Part shown: in pieces, positions 1-5,671 of the stretch
Layout of the letters: the number at the start of each line of letters is the position of its first letter
Position numbering within the stretch: position 1 is the first letter of the stretch
Notes under the pieces: generated by a model
Database searches by the model: none
The model's input: only the letters and a program-made list of their open reading frames with translations
What the model was told of the DNA's origin: nothing
Program-made: the position numbers and the translations under genes
NCBI GenBank assembly: GCA_964528575.1
Contig: CAZGTQ010000203.1
Coordinates: forward strand, 1 to 5,671
DNA length: 5,671 bases
DNA from: CAZGTQ01 sp964528575
GTDB taxonomy: Bacteria > Planctomycetota > UBA1135 > GCA-002686595
Reading direction: 5' to 3'

Positions 1-9
1 AGCGCTCGC

Positions 10-3000
10 TCACGCCTGCGGGGCGGGCGCCCGGCGCTCGCGCACGAGCCAGGCGAGGTAGCGCTCGAGCAGCGCCGGGTCGAGCGGCGGGCAGACGACG
101 CCGCTCCCCGCCAAGGCGGCGCGCGCTCGCTCGGCCGCGAAGCGCACCGCCGCCGGCCCGTCCGCCTCCGCCGCGACCCGCAGCGGAACGGCCCCGCTCG
201 CCAGCAGCCGCACCACGGGTCCGTAGCGGCCGGCCGCGTCGTCCCCGAAACGCTCCACCGCCGCCCGTCGCCACGCCTCCAGTGGCGTCTGCGCGAGCGG
301 ATACCCGCGCGAGCGCGTCCACGCGAGCAGATCGCCCAGCCGCGGCGGGCGCGGGTTGACCAGATGGAAGCGCCCCCCGACCGTCGCCGGGTCGCTCGCG
401 ATCCGCACGATCGCGCGGGCGACGTAGTCGACCGGCGTCATGTCGACCTCGACGTCCTCGACCGCCGCGCCGAGCTCGGGCACTGCGCCGAGCTCGAGGC
501 ACAGGCCGTACAGGAGCAGCGCGAAGTCCTCTCCGTTCGACACGCCCGTGCGCGCGTCGCCGACGATGCGCCCGGGCCGGAAGATCCGCACCGGCACGCC
601 GCGCTCGCCCGCCGCCGTGACGAGGCGCTCGGCGACCCATTTGCTCTGCGCGTAGCCGCCCGCCGGGTCGGGGAAGTCGCGCAGGTCGGCGTCCTCGGGG
701 ACGACGTGGGGCCCGCGCGGCGCGAGCGTGTCGAACACGCCGACGGTCGAGACGTGAGCGAGCGGCACTCCGCCCGCGCGCGCCGCGAGCCGGATCGCTT
801 CGCGCGTCCCACCGACGTTCGCCGGCGCGAGCGCTTCGTACGGCGCGAAGAAGCTCGTCGACGCGCCGGCGTGGAAGACCGCGCCGACGCGCCGCGCGAG
901 CGCGTCGAACGCGGCTTGTTCGAGGCCGAACCGCTCGCGTCCCAAGTCGCCGGCGACCGGGACGAGCCGCGCGGCGAAGCCGTCCTCCCACAGCCCGCGC
1001 CGCTCGAGCGCGTCGCGCAGCCGCCGCGCGCCCTCGCGCTCGCCGGTCGCGCGCACGAGCGCGAGCACGCGCGCGCCGCCCGCGAGCAGCTCGCGCGCGA
1101 CGAAGCTCCCCAGGAACCCCGTCGCGCCCGTGACGAACGTCGCGGCGCCCTGCGACCGCGGCCCGCCGAGCCCGGCGAGCACGTCGTCGTCGAGCCGCGC
1201 CTGCGCCTCGAGATCGAGCGAAGCCCGCGCCCGCGTCCGCCGCGGCGCCTCGCCCCGCGCGAGCGCCTCGACCGTCGCCGCGAGCTCCGCCGGCGTCGGC
1301 CCCTCGAACAGGTCGCGCAGCGGCAGGTCGACGCCGCGCCGCTCGGCGACGGCGGCGACGAGCCGGATGGCGACGAGCGAGTCGCCGCCGAGCTCGAAGA
1401 AGCTCGCGTGCACGTCGACCGCCGCGCTCGGGAAGAGCTCGCGGAACAGCTCGACGACGAACCGCTCGCTTTCCGTGCGCGGCGCGACGACGGCGCGCTC
1501 CTGCGCCTCGCGCCGACGCAGCCGGAGCAGCGCATGCCGGTCGATCTTGCCGCTGGTCGTGCGCGGCAGCGCGTCGAGCACCGTCACGCTCGCCGGCACC
1601 ATCCACGCGGGCAGGGCCTCGCCGAGCGCGCGCCGCAGCGTGGCGCCGTCCGGATCCGCCCCGTCCGCGCGCGCGACGAACGCGGCGAGCCGCGGCGCGC
1701 CGTCCGCGTCGTCGACGACGACCGCCGCCGCGCGCACGCTCGGAAGACGCGCGAGCGCGCTCTCGATCTCGCCGGGCTCGACGCGGTGGCCGAGGAGCTT
1801 GATCTGGTCGTCCGCGCGCCCGAGGAACTCGAGCTCGCCGCGCTCGTTCCAGCGCACGCGATCGCCCGTGAGGTACAGCCGGCCGAGCGCGTGCCGCACG
1901 AAGCGCGCCGCCGTCTCGTCGGGCCGGCCGACGTACCCGCGCGCGAGGCCGCGGCCGCCGAGCGCGAGCTCGCCCGCCACGCCCTGCGGCACCGGACGGC
2001 CGGTCGCGTCGAGCACGAACGCGAGCACGCCGGGCAGGGGCCGGCCGATCGGCACGCGCTGCGGCGCCGGCGCGCGTTCGTCGTGGGGCGTCAGGTCGTG
2101 CGCGGTCGCGATCACCGTCGCCTCGGTCGGCCCGTACGTGTTGAGCAGGCGCACGCGCGGCCCGACGGCGCGCGCCCAGCTCTCGAGCGCGTCGCGCCGC
2201 GCCGCCTCGCCGCCGAGGATCGCGAGCCGCACGTGGTCGGGGACGCGCGCGCCGCTCGCGTCGAGCTCGCGCGCGAGCTCGTTCCAGTAGCCCGTCGGCA
2301 GGTCGATCACCGTGACGCGTTGCTCGGCGAGCGCGGCGCAGAAGCGTTCGGCGCTCGCGAGCATCGCGTCGTCGCGCACGACGAGCGTCGCGCCCGCCGC
2401 GAGCGCGGGGAAGATCTCCTCGACGCTCGTGTCGAACGACAGCGACGCGAACCAGAGCACGCGGTCGCTCGCGCCGATCCCGTACAGCGCGCGCGCTTCG
2501 CGCTCGAACGCGTCGAGCGCGCCGTGCTCGATCGCGACGCCCTTCGGTGCGCCGCTCGAGCCCGACGTGTACAGCACGTACGCGAGGTCGTTCCGCGCGA
2601 TCGAGCAGGTGTGCGCCTGCGCGTCCGGGGCGTCCTCGACGACCACCTCCGGCAGGCCGAGCGGCGCGAACCGCTCGCGCGTCGCGCGCGCGGTGACGAT
2701 GGCGCGCGCACCCGCGTCGCGCGCGACGAGCCGCAGCCGCTCGTCGGGCAGCGCCGGATCGAGCGCCAGGTACGCGCGGCCCGAGCGCAGGATGCCGAGC
2801 AGCGCGACGAGCGCCTCGAGCGAGCGCTCGACGCCGAGCGCGACGACGGAGCTCGTCTGGCGCGCGCCGGTCGCGTCCTCGCCCAGCCGCGCATCGAGCG
2901 CCGCCGCGACCGCCGCCGACCGCTCGCCGAGCTCGCGGTAGGTCAACGTCCGCCCGCCCGCGACCGCGGCGAGCGCATCGGGCGCCCGCCGCACGCACGC

Positions 3001-5671
3001 GAGCACGCGGTCGACCACGAGCCCGCCGATCGCCGCGGGAGCGAGCGCCGCGGCCGCGCGCGCGCCGCTGTACTGCTCGAGCACCCGCTCGCGCTCGTCC
3101 GCCGTCCACAGCTCGATCGCGCCGACCCGCGCCGACGGCGTCGTCGCGAACGCCTCGAGCGCCGTCTCGAGGTGCGCGAGCACGCGCTCGATCTCGACGT
3201 CGTCGAAGCGCGCGCGGTCGTGCAGCGCGCGCAGGAGCAGGCGCTCGCCCGGCACGGCGACGAGCGTCAGCGCGTAGCTCGTCCGCTCGAACGAACGCGT
3301 CTCGAGCACGCGCAGATCCTCGCGCGGGCTCCGCAGCGCCTCGTCGAGCGGGTAGTTCTCGAAGACGACGATGCTCTCGAACAGCGCAACCCCGGCCGGA
3401 ACGTCGCTGCACGCCTGGCTGAGCGGAAGCGGCGTGTGCTCGTACGCCGACTCCTCGACGCGCGCGGACTGGAGCGAGCGCAGCCACGCGCTCGCCGGCT
3501 CGTCGTCCTGCACGCGCACGCGCACCGGGACCGTGTTGATGAAGAGCCCGACGCGCGTCTCGACGCCCGCGAGCTGCGCCGGTCGGCCCGAGACCGTCGC
3601 GCCGAAGACCACGTCGTCGCGGCCGGTGTAGCGCGCCAGCGCGAGCGCCCACGCCGCCTGGACGAGCGTGCTGAGCGTCACGTTGCTCGAGCGCGCGAGC
3701 GCCACCAGCTTCGCGCTCGTGTCGCGCGACACGCAGCGCTCGTGCTCGCCGAAGTCGACGTCGACGTCGGTACCGGCGACCTCGCCCGCGGGCGCCCGCG
3801 GCCGCCAGCCGACCGGCGTCGGCTCGTCGAAGCCCGCGAGCCGCTCGCGCCAGAAGCGCGCCGCGTCGCCGCGCTCCTGCGCGCGCAGCCACGCGACGTA
3901 GTCGCGAAAGCGCGGCGCCGGGCCGGCGAGCACCGCGCGCGGGTCGGCGCCCCCGCGCAGCGCCTCGTACGCCTCGAGCAGCTCGGCGAGCACGAGCGGC
4001 ATCGACCAGCCGTCGAGCACGAGGTGGTGGTAGCTGAAGACGAGCGCGTGGCGGTCCGGCGCGAGGTGGACGAGAACGACGCGCAAGAGCGGCGCGCGGT
4101 CGAGCTCGAAGCCGCGGCGGCGCTCGTCCGCTTCGAGCGCGGCGAGCCGCGCGCTCTGCTCGCTCGCCGGCGCCCCGCTCCAGTCGAGCTCGGTCCACGG
4201 CGTCGCGACGCGCGCGCGCACGACGAGCAGCGGCTCGGCGAGCCCGCGCCACGTGACCGCCGCTCGGAACAGCTCGTGGCGCCGCACGAGCGCCGCGAAC
4301 GCCTCGCGCAGCGCCGCGGCGTCGAGCGCGCCCGCGAGCACGTTCGTGAGCTGCTCGAAGTACGCGACCGCGCCGGGCGCATAGAGCCCGTGGAAGAACA
4401 TGCCCTGCTGCGTCGGCGTCAGCGGGTAGAGGTCCTCGAGCTCCGCGCCCGCGGCGAGGAGCGGCGTCGCGATCGCGTCGAGCGTGTCCGCGTCGAGCGC
4501 CGCGAGGGGGAAGTCCGAGGGGGTGTAGCCGCGCGCGCCCGACGCGCAGTGTGCGACGAGCGCGCGCACCCGGCGCTCGAACGCCTCGGCGAGCCGAGCC
4601 GCGACTTCGTCGCCGAGCCGCGGCCCGTACGCGAGGCGCGCGTCGAGCCGCCCGCCCGCGACGAGCGCATCGACCTCGAGCGCGTGCGAGCGCGCGTTCG
4701 CCGGCCCGCGCAGCGCGCCGTACCATCCTGGCGCTCCCGGCGCGACGAGCAACGCGCTCTCGTCGGCGCGCTCGCTCGCCTGGCCGAGGTAGTCGAGCAG
4801 CACCTCGGCGTCCGACGAGGCGTCGAGCGCGACCGCGGTCCCGTCGCCCGCCGCGCGCAGCGCTTCCTTCGCAGTGCGCAGCGCCGCGGCCTCGGTCGCA
4901 TCGCGCTCGAGCTCCAGCTCGAGCGGGGCGATCGCCGTCAGCCAGCCGACGGTGCGCGACAGGTCGAGCTCCGGCGCGCCGCGGCCGTGGAGCTCGACGT
5001 CGACGCGCCAGCGCGCTCCGCCCGCGACGTCGCCGAGCGCGAGCACGAGCGCCGCGAGCAGCACGTCGTCGGGCCGGGCGCGGTACGCGCGCTGCGGCTC
5101 GCGCAGGAGCTGCGCGGTCGTGTCGGCGTCGAGCGTCAGGTGCACCGCGCGCACGTCGCCCTCGAGCTCGGGCGCGCTCGGTCCGGCGAGCGGCAGCGTC
5201 GCGCCCGCGCCCGACGCGCGCCGTGCGGGCCGCTCCTCCTCGCGCTCGGCGAGCGACTCGGCGAACGCGCGCAGCGAGCTCGTCTTCGCGGGCAGCGCCG
5301 GCGCGCGCCCCGCGGCGAGGTCGAAGTACGCGCGCTCGAGGTCCTCGAGCAGCACGCGCCACGACACGCCGTCGACGACGAGGTGGTGCACCGCGAGCTG
5401 GAGCCAGTCGCGTTCGCCCGCCGCGCGCGCCGCGTGCACCGCGTGCACGAGCGGCCCGCGCGCGAGGTCGAACGAGCGCAGCGCCTCGTCCGCGGCCTCG
5501 CGGAAACGTTCGCGCGCGCGCGCGACGTCGACCTCGCGCGACAGGTCGAGCGACGTCCAGCCGAACGGCGCCGCGGCACGGCCGACCTGACGGACGCCGT
5601 CGTCCGTCGTCTCGAAGACGTGGCGCAGCGCGTCGTGGTGCTCGAGCAGCGCGCCGACGGCGCGTTCGAGG
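10..5671 (-). CDS. Nonribosomal peptide synthetase, C-terminal part: (E)-C-A-T-R, 5' end outside window
   Basis: This is the terminal part of a multimodular cytoplasmic NRPS that builds a peptide by the thiotemplate mechanism and releases it reductively. The frame stays open from the right edge to a TGA at 10-12, giving 1886 visible residues. Domains in order, by approximate residue: partial epimerization domain 1-375, condensation 412-846, adenylation 886-1382, carrier 1398-1470, reductase 1510-1876. The most upstream in-frame start-like codon that gives a long frame is a GTG at 5448-5446. It lies inside the E domain, 20 residues before the HHxxxDG motif, and the 74 codons before it translate to good E-domain sequence (HHDALR at residues 11-16). 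It is therefore internal, and the true start is off the window. At least the C-A-T part of the previous module is expected there. No frameshift or internal stop is seen. The domain types are very secure; the product and the pathway are unknown. Confidence 0.97.
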   Translation of the reverse strand, partial: LERAVGALLEHHDALRHVFETTDDGVRQVGRAAAPFGWTSLDLSREVDVARARERFREAADEALRSFDLARGPLVHAVHAARAAGERDWLQLAVHHLVVDGVSWRVLLEDLERAYFDLAAGRAPALPAKTSSLRAFAESLAEREEERPARRASGAGATLPLAGPSAPELEGDVRAVHLTLDADTTAQLLREPQRAYRARPDDVLLAALVLALGDVAGGARWRVDVELHGRGAPELDLSRTVGWLTAIAPLELELERDATEAAALRTAKEALRAAGDGTAVALDASSDAEVLLDYLGQASERADESALLVAPGAPGWYGALRGPANARSHALEVDALVAGGRLDARLAYGPRLGDEVAARLAEAFERRVRALVAHCASGARGYTPSDFPLAALDADTLDAIATPLLAAGAELEDLYPLTPTQQGMFFHGLYAPGAVAYFEQLTNVLAGALDAAALREAFAALVRRHELFRAAVTWRGLAEPLLVVRARVATPWTELDWSGAPASEQSARLAALEADERRRGFELDRAPLLRVVLVHLAPDRHALVFSYHHLVLDGWSMPLVLAELLEAYEALRGGADPRAVLAGPAPRFRDYVAWLRAQERGDAARFWRERLAGFDEPTPVGWRPRAPAGEVAGTDVDVDFGEHERCVSRDTSAKLVALARSSNVTLSTLVQAAWALALARYTGRDDVVFGATVSGRPAQLAGVETRVGLFINTVPVRVRVQDDEPASAWLRSLQSARVEESAYEHTPLPLSQACSDVPAGVALFESIVVFENYPLDEALRSPREDLRVLETRSFERTSYALTLVAVPGERLLLRALHDRARFDDVEIERVLAHLETALEAFATTPSARVGAIELWTADERERVLEQYSGARAAAALAPAAIGGLVVDRVLACVRRAPDALAAVAGGRTLTYRELGERSAAVAAALDARLGEDATGARQTSSVVALGVERSLEALVALLGILRSGRAYLALDPALPDERLRLVARDAGARAIVTARATRERFAPLGLPEVVVEDAPDAQAHTCSIARNDLAYVLYTSGSSGAPKGVAIEHGALDAFEREARALYGIGASDRVLWFASLSFDTSVEEIFPALAAGATLVVRDDAMLASAERFCAALAEQRVTVIDLPTGYWNELARELDASGARVPDHVRLAILGGEAARRDALESWARAVGPRVRLLNTYGPTEATVIATAHDLTPHDERAPAPQRVPIGRPLPGVLAFVLDATGRPVPQGVAGELALGGRGLARGYVGRPDETAARFVRHALGRLYLTGDRVRWNERGELEFLGRADDQIKLLGHRVEPGEIESALARLPSVRAAAVVVDDADGAPRLAAFVARADGADPDGATLRRALGEALPAWMVPASVTVLDALPRTTSGKIDRHALLRLRRREAQERAVVAPRTESERFVVELFRELFPSAAVDVHASFFELGGDSLVAIRLVAAVAERRGVDLPLRDLFEGPTPAELAATVEALARGEAPRRTRARASLDLEAQARLDDDVLAGLGGPRSQGAATFVTGATGFLGSFVARELLAGGARVLALVRATGEREGARRLRDALERRGLWEDGFAARLVPVAGDLGRERFGLEQAAFDALARRVGAVFHAGASTSFFAPYEALAPANVGGTREAIRLAARAGGVPLAHVSTVGVFDTLAPRGPHVVPEDADLRDFPDPAGGYAQSKWVAERLVTAAGERGVPVRIFRPGRIVGDARTGVSNGEDFALLLYGLCLELGAVPELGAAVEDVEVDMTPVDYVARAIVRIASDPATVGGRFHLVNPRPPRLGDLLAWTRSRGYPLAQTPLEAWRRAAVERFGDDAAGRYGPVVRLLASGAVPLRVAAEADGPAAVRFAAERARAALAGSGVVCPPLDPALLERYLAWLVRERRAPAPQA
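43..1143 (-). other. Terminal thioester reductase (R) domain, NAD(P)H-dependent chain release
   Basis: This domain reduces the peptidyl thioester on the preceding carrier and so frees the product as an aldehyde, or as an alcohol if a second reduction follows. It belongs to the extended short-chain dehydrogenase family of thioester reductases found in NRPSs and in carboxylic acid and aminoadipate reductases. Visible: the Rossmann motif TGATGFLG (residues 1514-1521), an Arg in LALVRA (1540) at the usual place for the NADPH 2'-phosphate, VFHAGASTSFF-PYEAL-PANVGGT, the catalytic Thr in HVST (1642), the YxxxK pair Tyr1673 and Lys1677, and FRPGRIVGDARTG (from 1697). The whole family signature and C-terminal helices are present over about 367 residues, normal for an R domain. 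The protein ends about ten residues later without a docking or thioesterase domain. The aldehyde-versus-alcohol outcome cannot be read from sequence, and an aldehyde could also cyclize with an amine in the product. Confidence 0.95.
1261..1479 (-). other. Peptidyl carrier (T/PCP) domain, last module
   Basis: This domain carries the activated amino acid, and then the full-length peptide, as a thioester on a 4'-phosphopantetheine arm. The motif FFELGGDSLVAIRL (residues 1424-1437) matches the carrier consensus LGGxSLxAIRL. The attachment serine is residue 1431, codon TCG read from 1380-1378. The domain spans about 73 residues, a normal length, with the helix I start RTESERFVVELFRELF and the end PTPAELAATVEAL. 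It must be primed by a phosphopantetheinyl transferase, and none is encoded in the window. It sits between the A domain and the reductase, so it is the last carrier of the assembly line. Confidence 0.96.
1525..3015 (-). other. Adenylation (A) domain, last module; substrate not predictable with confidence
   Basis: This domain activates one amino (or related) acid with ATP and loads it on the adjacent carrier. Core motifs: A1 LTYREL (909-914), A2 in the SGRAYLALDP stretch, A3 YVLYTSGSSGAPKGV (1031-1045), A4 FDTSVEEIF (1079-1087), A5 NTYGPTEAT (1177-1185), A6 GELALGGRGLARGYVGRP, A7 YLTGDRVRW (1266-1274), A8 GRADDQIKLLGHRVEPGEIE (1284-1303), A9 LPAWMVPASV and A10 PRTTSGKIDRHAL, with the catalytic Lys at 1375. 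The set is complete. Aligned by eye to the phenylalanine-activating GrsA domain, the ten pocket positions read D-T-E-G-I-G-T-V-I-K. Asp235 is kept, so an alpha-amino acid is likely. Position 239 is Glu instead of the commoner Trp, which recalls some pockets for basic amino acids. A8 has KLLGHR in place of the commoner KIRGxR. No methyltransferase or other insertion lies between A8 and A10. Confidence 0.96.
3133..4437 (-). other. Condensation (C) domain, DCL type, last module
   Basis: This domain catalyses amide-bond formation between the upstream peptidyl thioester and the amino acid on the downstream carrier. Visible motifs: C1 LYPLTPTQQGMFF (414-426), C2 RHELFRAAVTW (464-474), C3 YHHLVLDGWS with the catalytic second His at 549, C4 around YVAWLRAQERGDAARFW, C5 GRPAQLAGVETRVGLFINT, C6 HTPLPLSQ (745-752) and C7 LHDRARFDDVEIERVL. 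All seven core motifs are in order and intact, so the domain should be active. The PLTPTQQGM-F opening, the GRPAxLxGVExxVGLFINT form of C5 and the position straight after an E domain are those of DCL domains, which accept a D-configured donor. The DCL call is inferred from motif style, not from a tree. The E-to-C linker holds the usual TPSDFPLA sequence (residues 383-390). Confidence 0.95.
4549..5671 (-). other. Epimerization (E) domain of the preceding module, N-terminus cut by window edge, motifs degenerate
   Basis: E domains convert the L-aminoacyl residue on the upstream carrier to a D/L mixture before the next condensation. Seen here: HHDALR (residues 11-16), the HHxxxDGxSW motif (95-104, second His at 96), an LP-KTSS segment, a DDVLLAAL stretch (E3-like), the E4-like motif ELHGRG (226-231; family consensus EGHGRE), RTVGWLTAIAP (239-249; consensus RTVGWFTxxYP) and LDYLGQ (292-297; consensus FNYLGQ). 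The RTVGW and YLGQ motifs separate it from an ordinary C domain. The two residues linked to catalysis in characterised E domains, the second His of HHxxxDG and the Glu of EGHGRE, are both kept. The yW segment before the E3 region and the GxGYG (E6) segment are shortened or absent, so activity is uncertain. Roughly the first 40-50 residues of the domain lie beyond the right edge. Confidence 0.88.
5511..5524. repeat. Alternating (CG)7 dinucleotide tract inside the coding sequence
   Basis: Fourteen consecutive bases alternate C and G. They encode part of the Arg/Ala-rich segment between the HHDALR and HHxxxDG motifs of the E domain. Such a tract can adopt Z-DNA and is prone to slippage, but with GCG and CGC as favoured Ala and Arg codons it is readily explained by composition. 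No function is claimed. Confidence 0.9.

Noticed and set aside
1081..1095. Inverted repeat cgcgagc-a-gctcgcg as a possible terminator hairpin
   Set aside because: It lies inside the reductase coding sequence, has a one-base loop and no T-run, and is expected from the codon composition.
438..1535. Minus-strand 365-codon open frame in another phase within the T-R region
   Set aside because: It is an out-of-phase shadow of the NRPS gene. The translation is almost all Arg, Ser and Ala without domains.
1130..2290. Long plus-strand open frame (386 codons) opposite the A, T and R domain coding region
   Set aside because: Its translation is Ser/Arg/Ala-rich low-complexity sequence with no recognisable motif. 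It lies fully antisense to well-conserved NRPS domains. High G+C makes stop codons rare on the opposite strand, which explains it.
5446..5448. GTG as the start of the NRPS protein
   Set aside because: The 74 in-frame codons upstream, to the right edge, encode authentic E-domain sequence including HHDALR. This GTG is therefore an internal valine codon.
4874..5590. Plus-strand 238-codon open frame opposite the E domain
   Set aside because: It is Ser/Arg-rich, without motifs, and antisense to coding sequence with clear E-domain conservation. It is a GC artefact.
4549..5671. Reading the first domain as an ordinary condensation domain
   Set aside because: RTVGW, the HGR motif, YLGQ and the TPSDFPLA linker are E-domain features, and C-domain motifs C5-C7 are missing from it.

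Overview
The window is filled almost entirely by one minus-strand gene: the 3' part of a nonribosomal peptide synthetase (NRPS). The coding frame enters at the right edge (position 5671) with no start codon in the window and runs open to a TGA stop at 10-12. This gives 1886 visible residues. Residue numbers below count from the first complete codon, at 5670-5668.

The visible order from N- to C-terminus is: most of an epimerization-type (E) domain, which ends a module whose earlier domains lie outside the window; then a complete last module of condensation (C, D-Cys-style acceptor of D-configured donors, i.e. DCL type), adenylation (A), peptidyl carrier (T/PCP) and terminal thioester reductase (R) domains. 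The protein ends about ten residues after the reductase, so this is the chain-terminating module. In outline, the upstream module hands over a peptidyl thioester, nominally epimerized. The C domain condenses it with the amino acid that the A domain has loaded on the PCP. The R domain then uses NAD(P)H to release the chain as an aldehyde, or as an alcohol after a second reduction. No thioesterase domain is present. The amino acid cannot be named with confidence: the binding-pocket residues read D-T-E-G-I-G-T-V-I-K.

G+C is very high (about 67-82% in sampled 60-base rows). The protein is rich in Ala and Arg and has only seven lysines, and GCG, CGC, CTC, GAG and TCG codons are frequent. This suggests a high-GC bacterium with secondary metabolism. 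A myxobacterium-like (Myxococcota) source fits the GCG/CTC codon habit somewhat better than Streptomyces, but the taxonomic inference is weak.

There is no RNA gene, mobile element, CRISPR array, promoter or terminator that I can support. Only nine bases lie beyond the stop codon. The points most worth a second look are the degenerate E domain, the unusual A-domain pocket, and the near-complete loss of lysine except at family-conserved positions.
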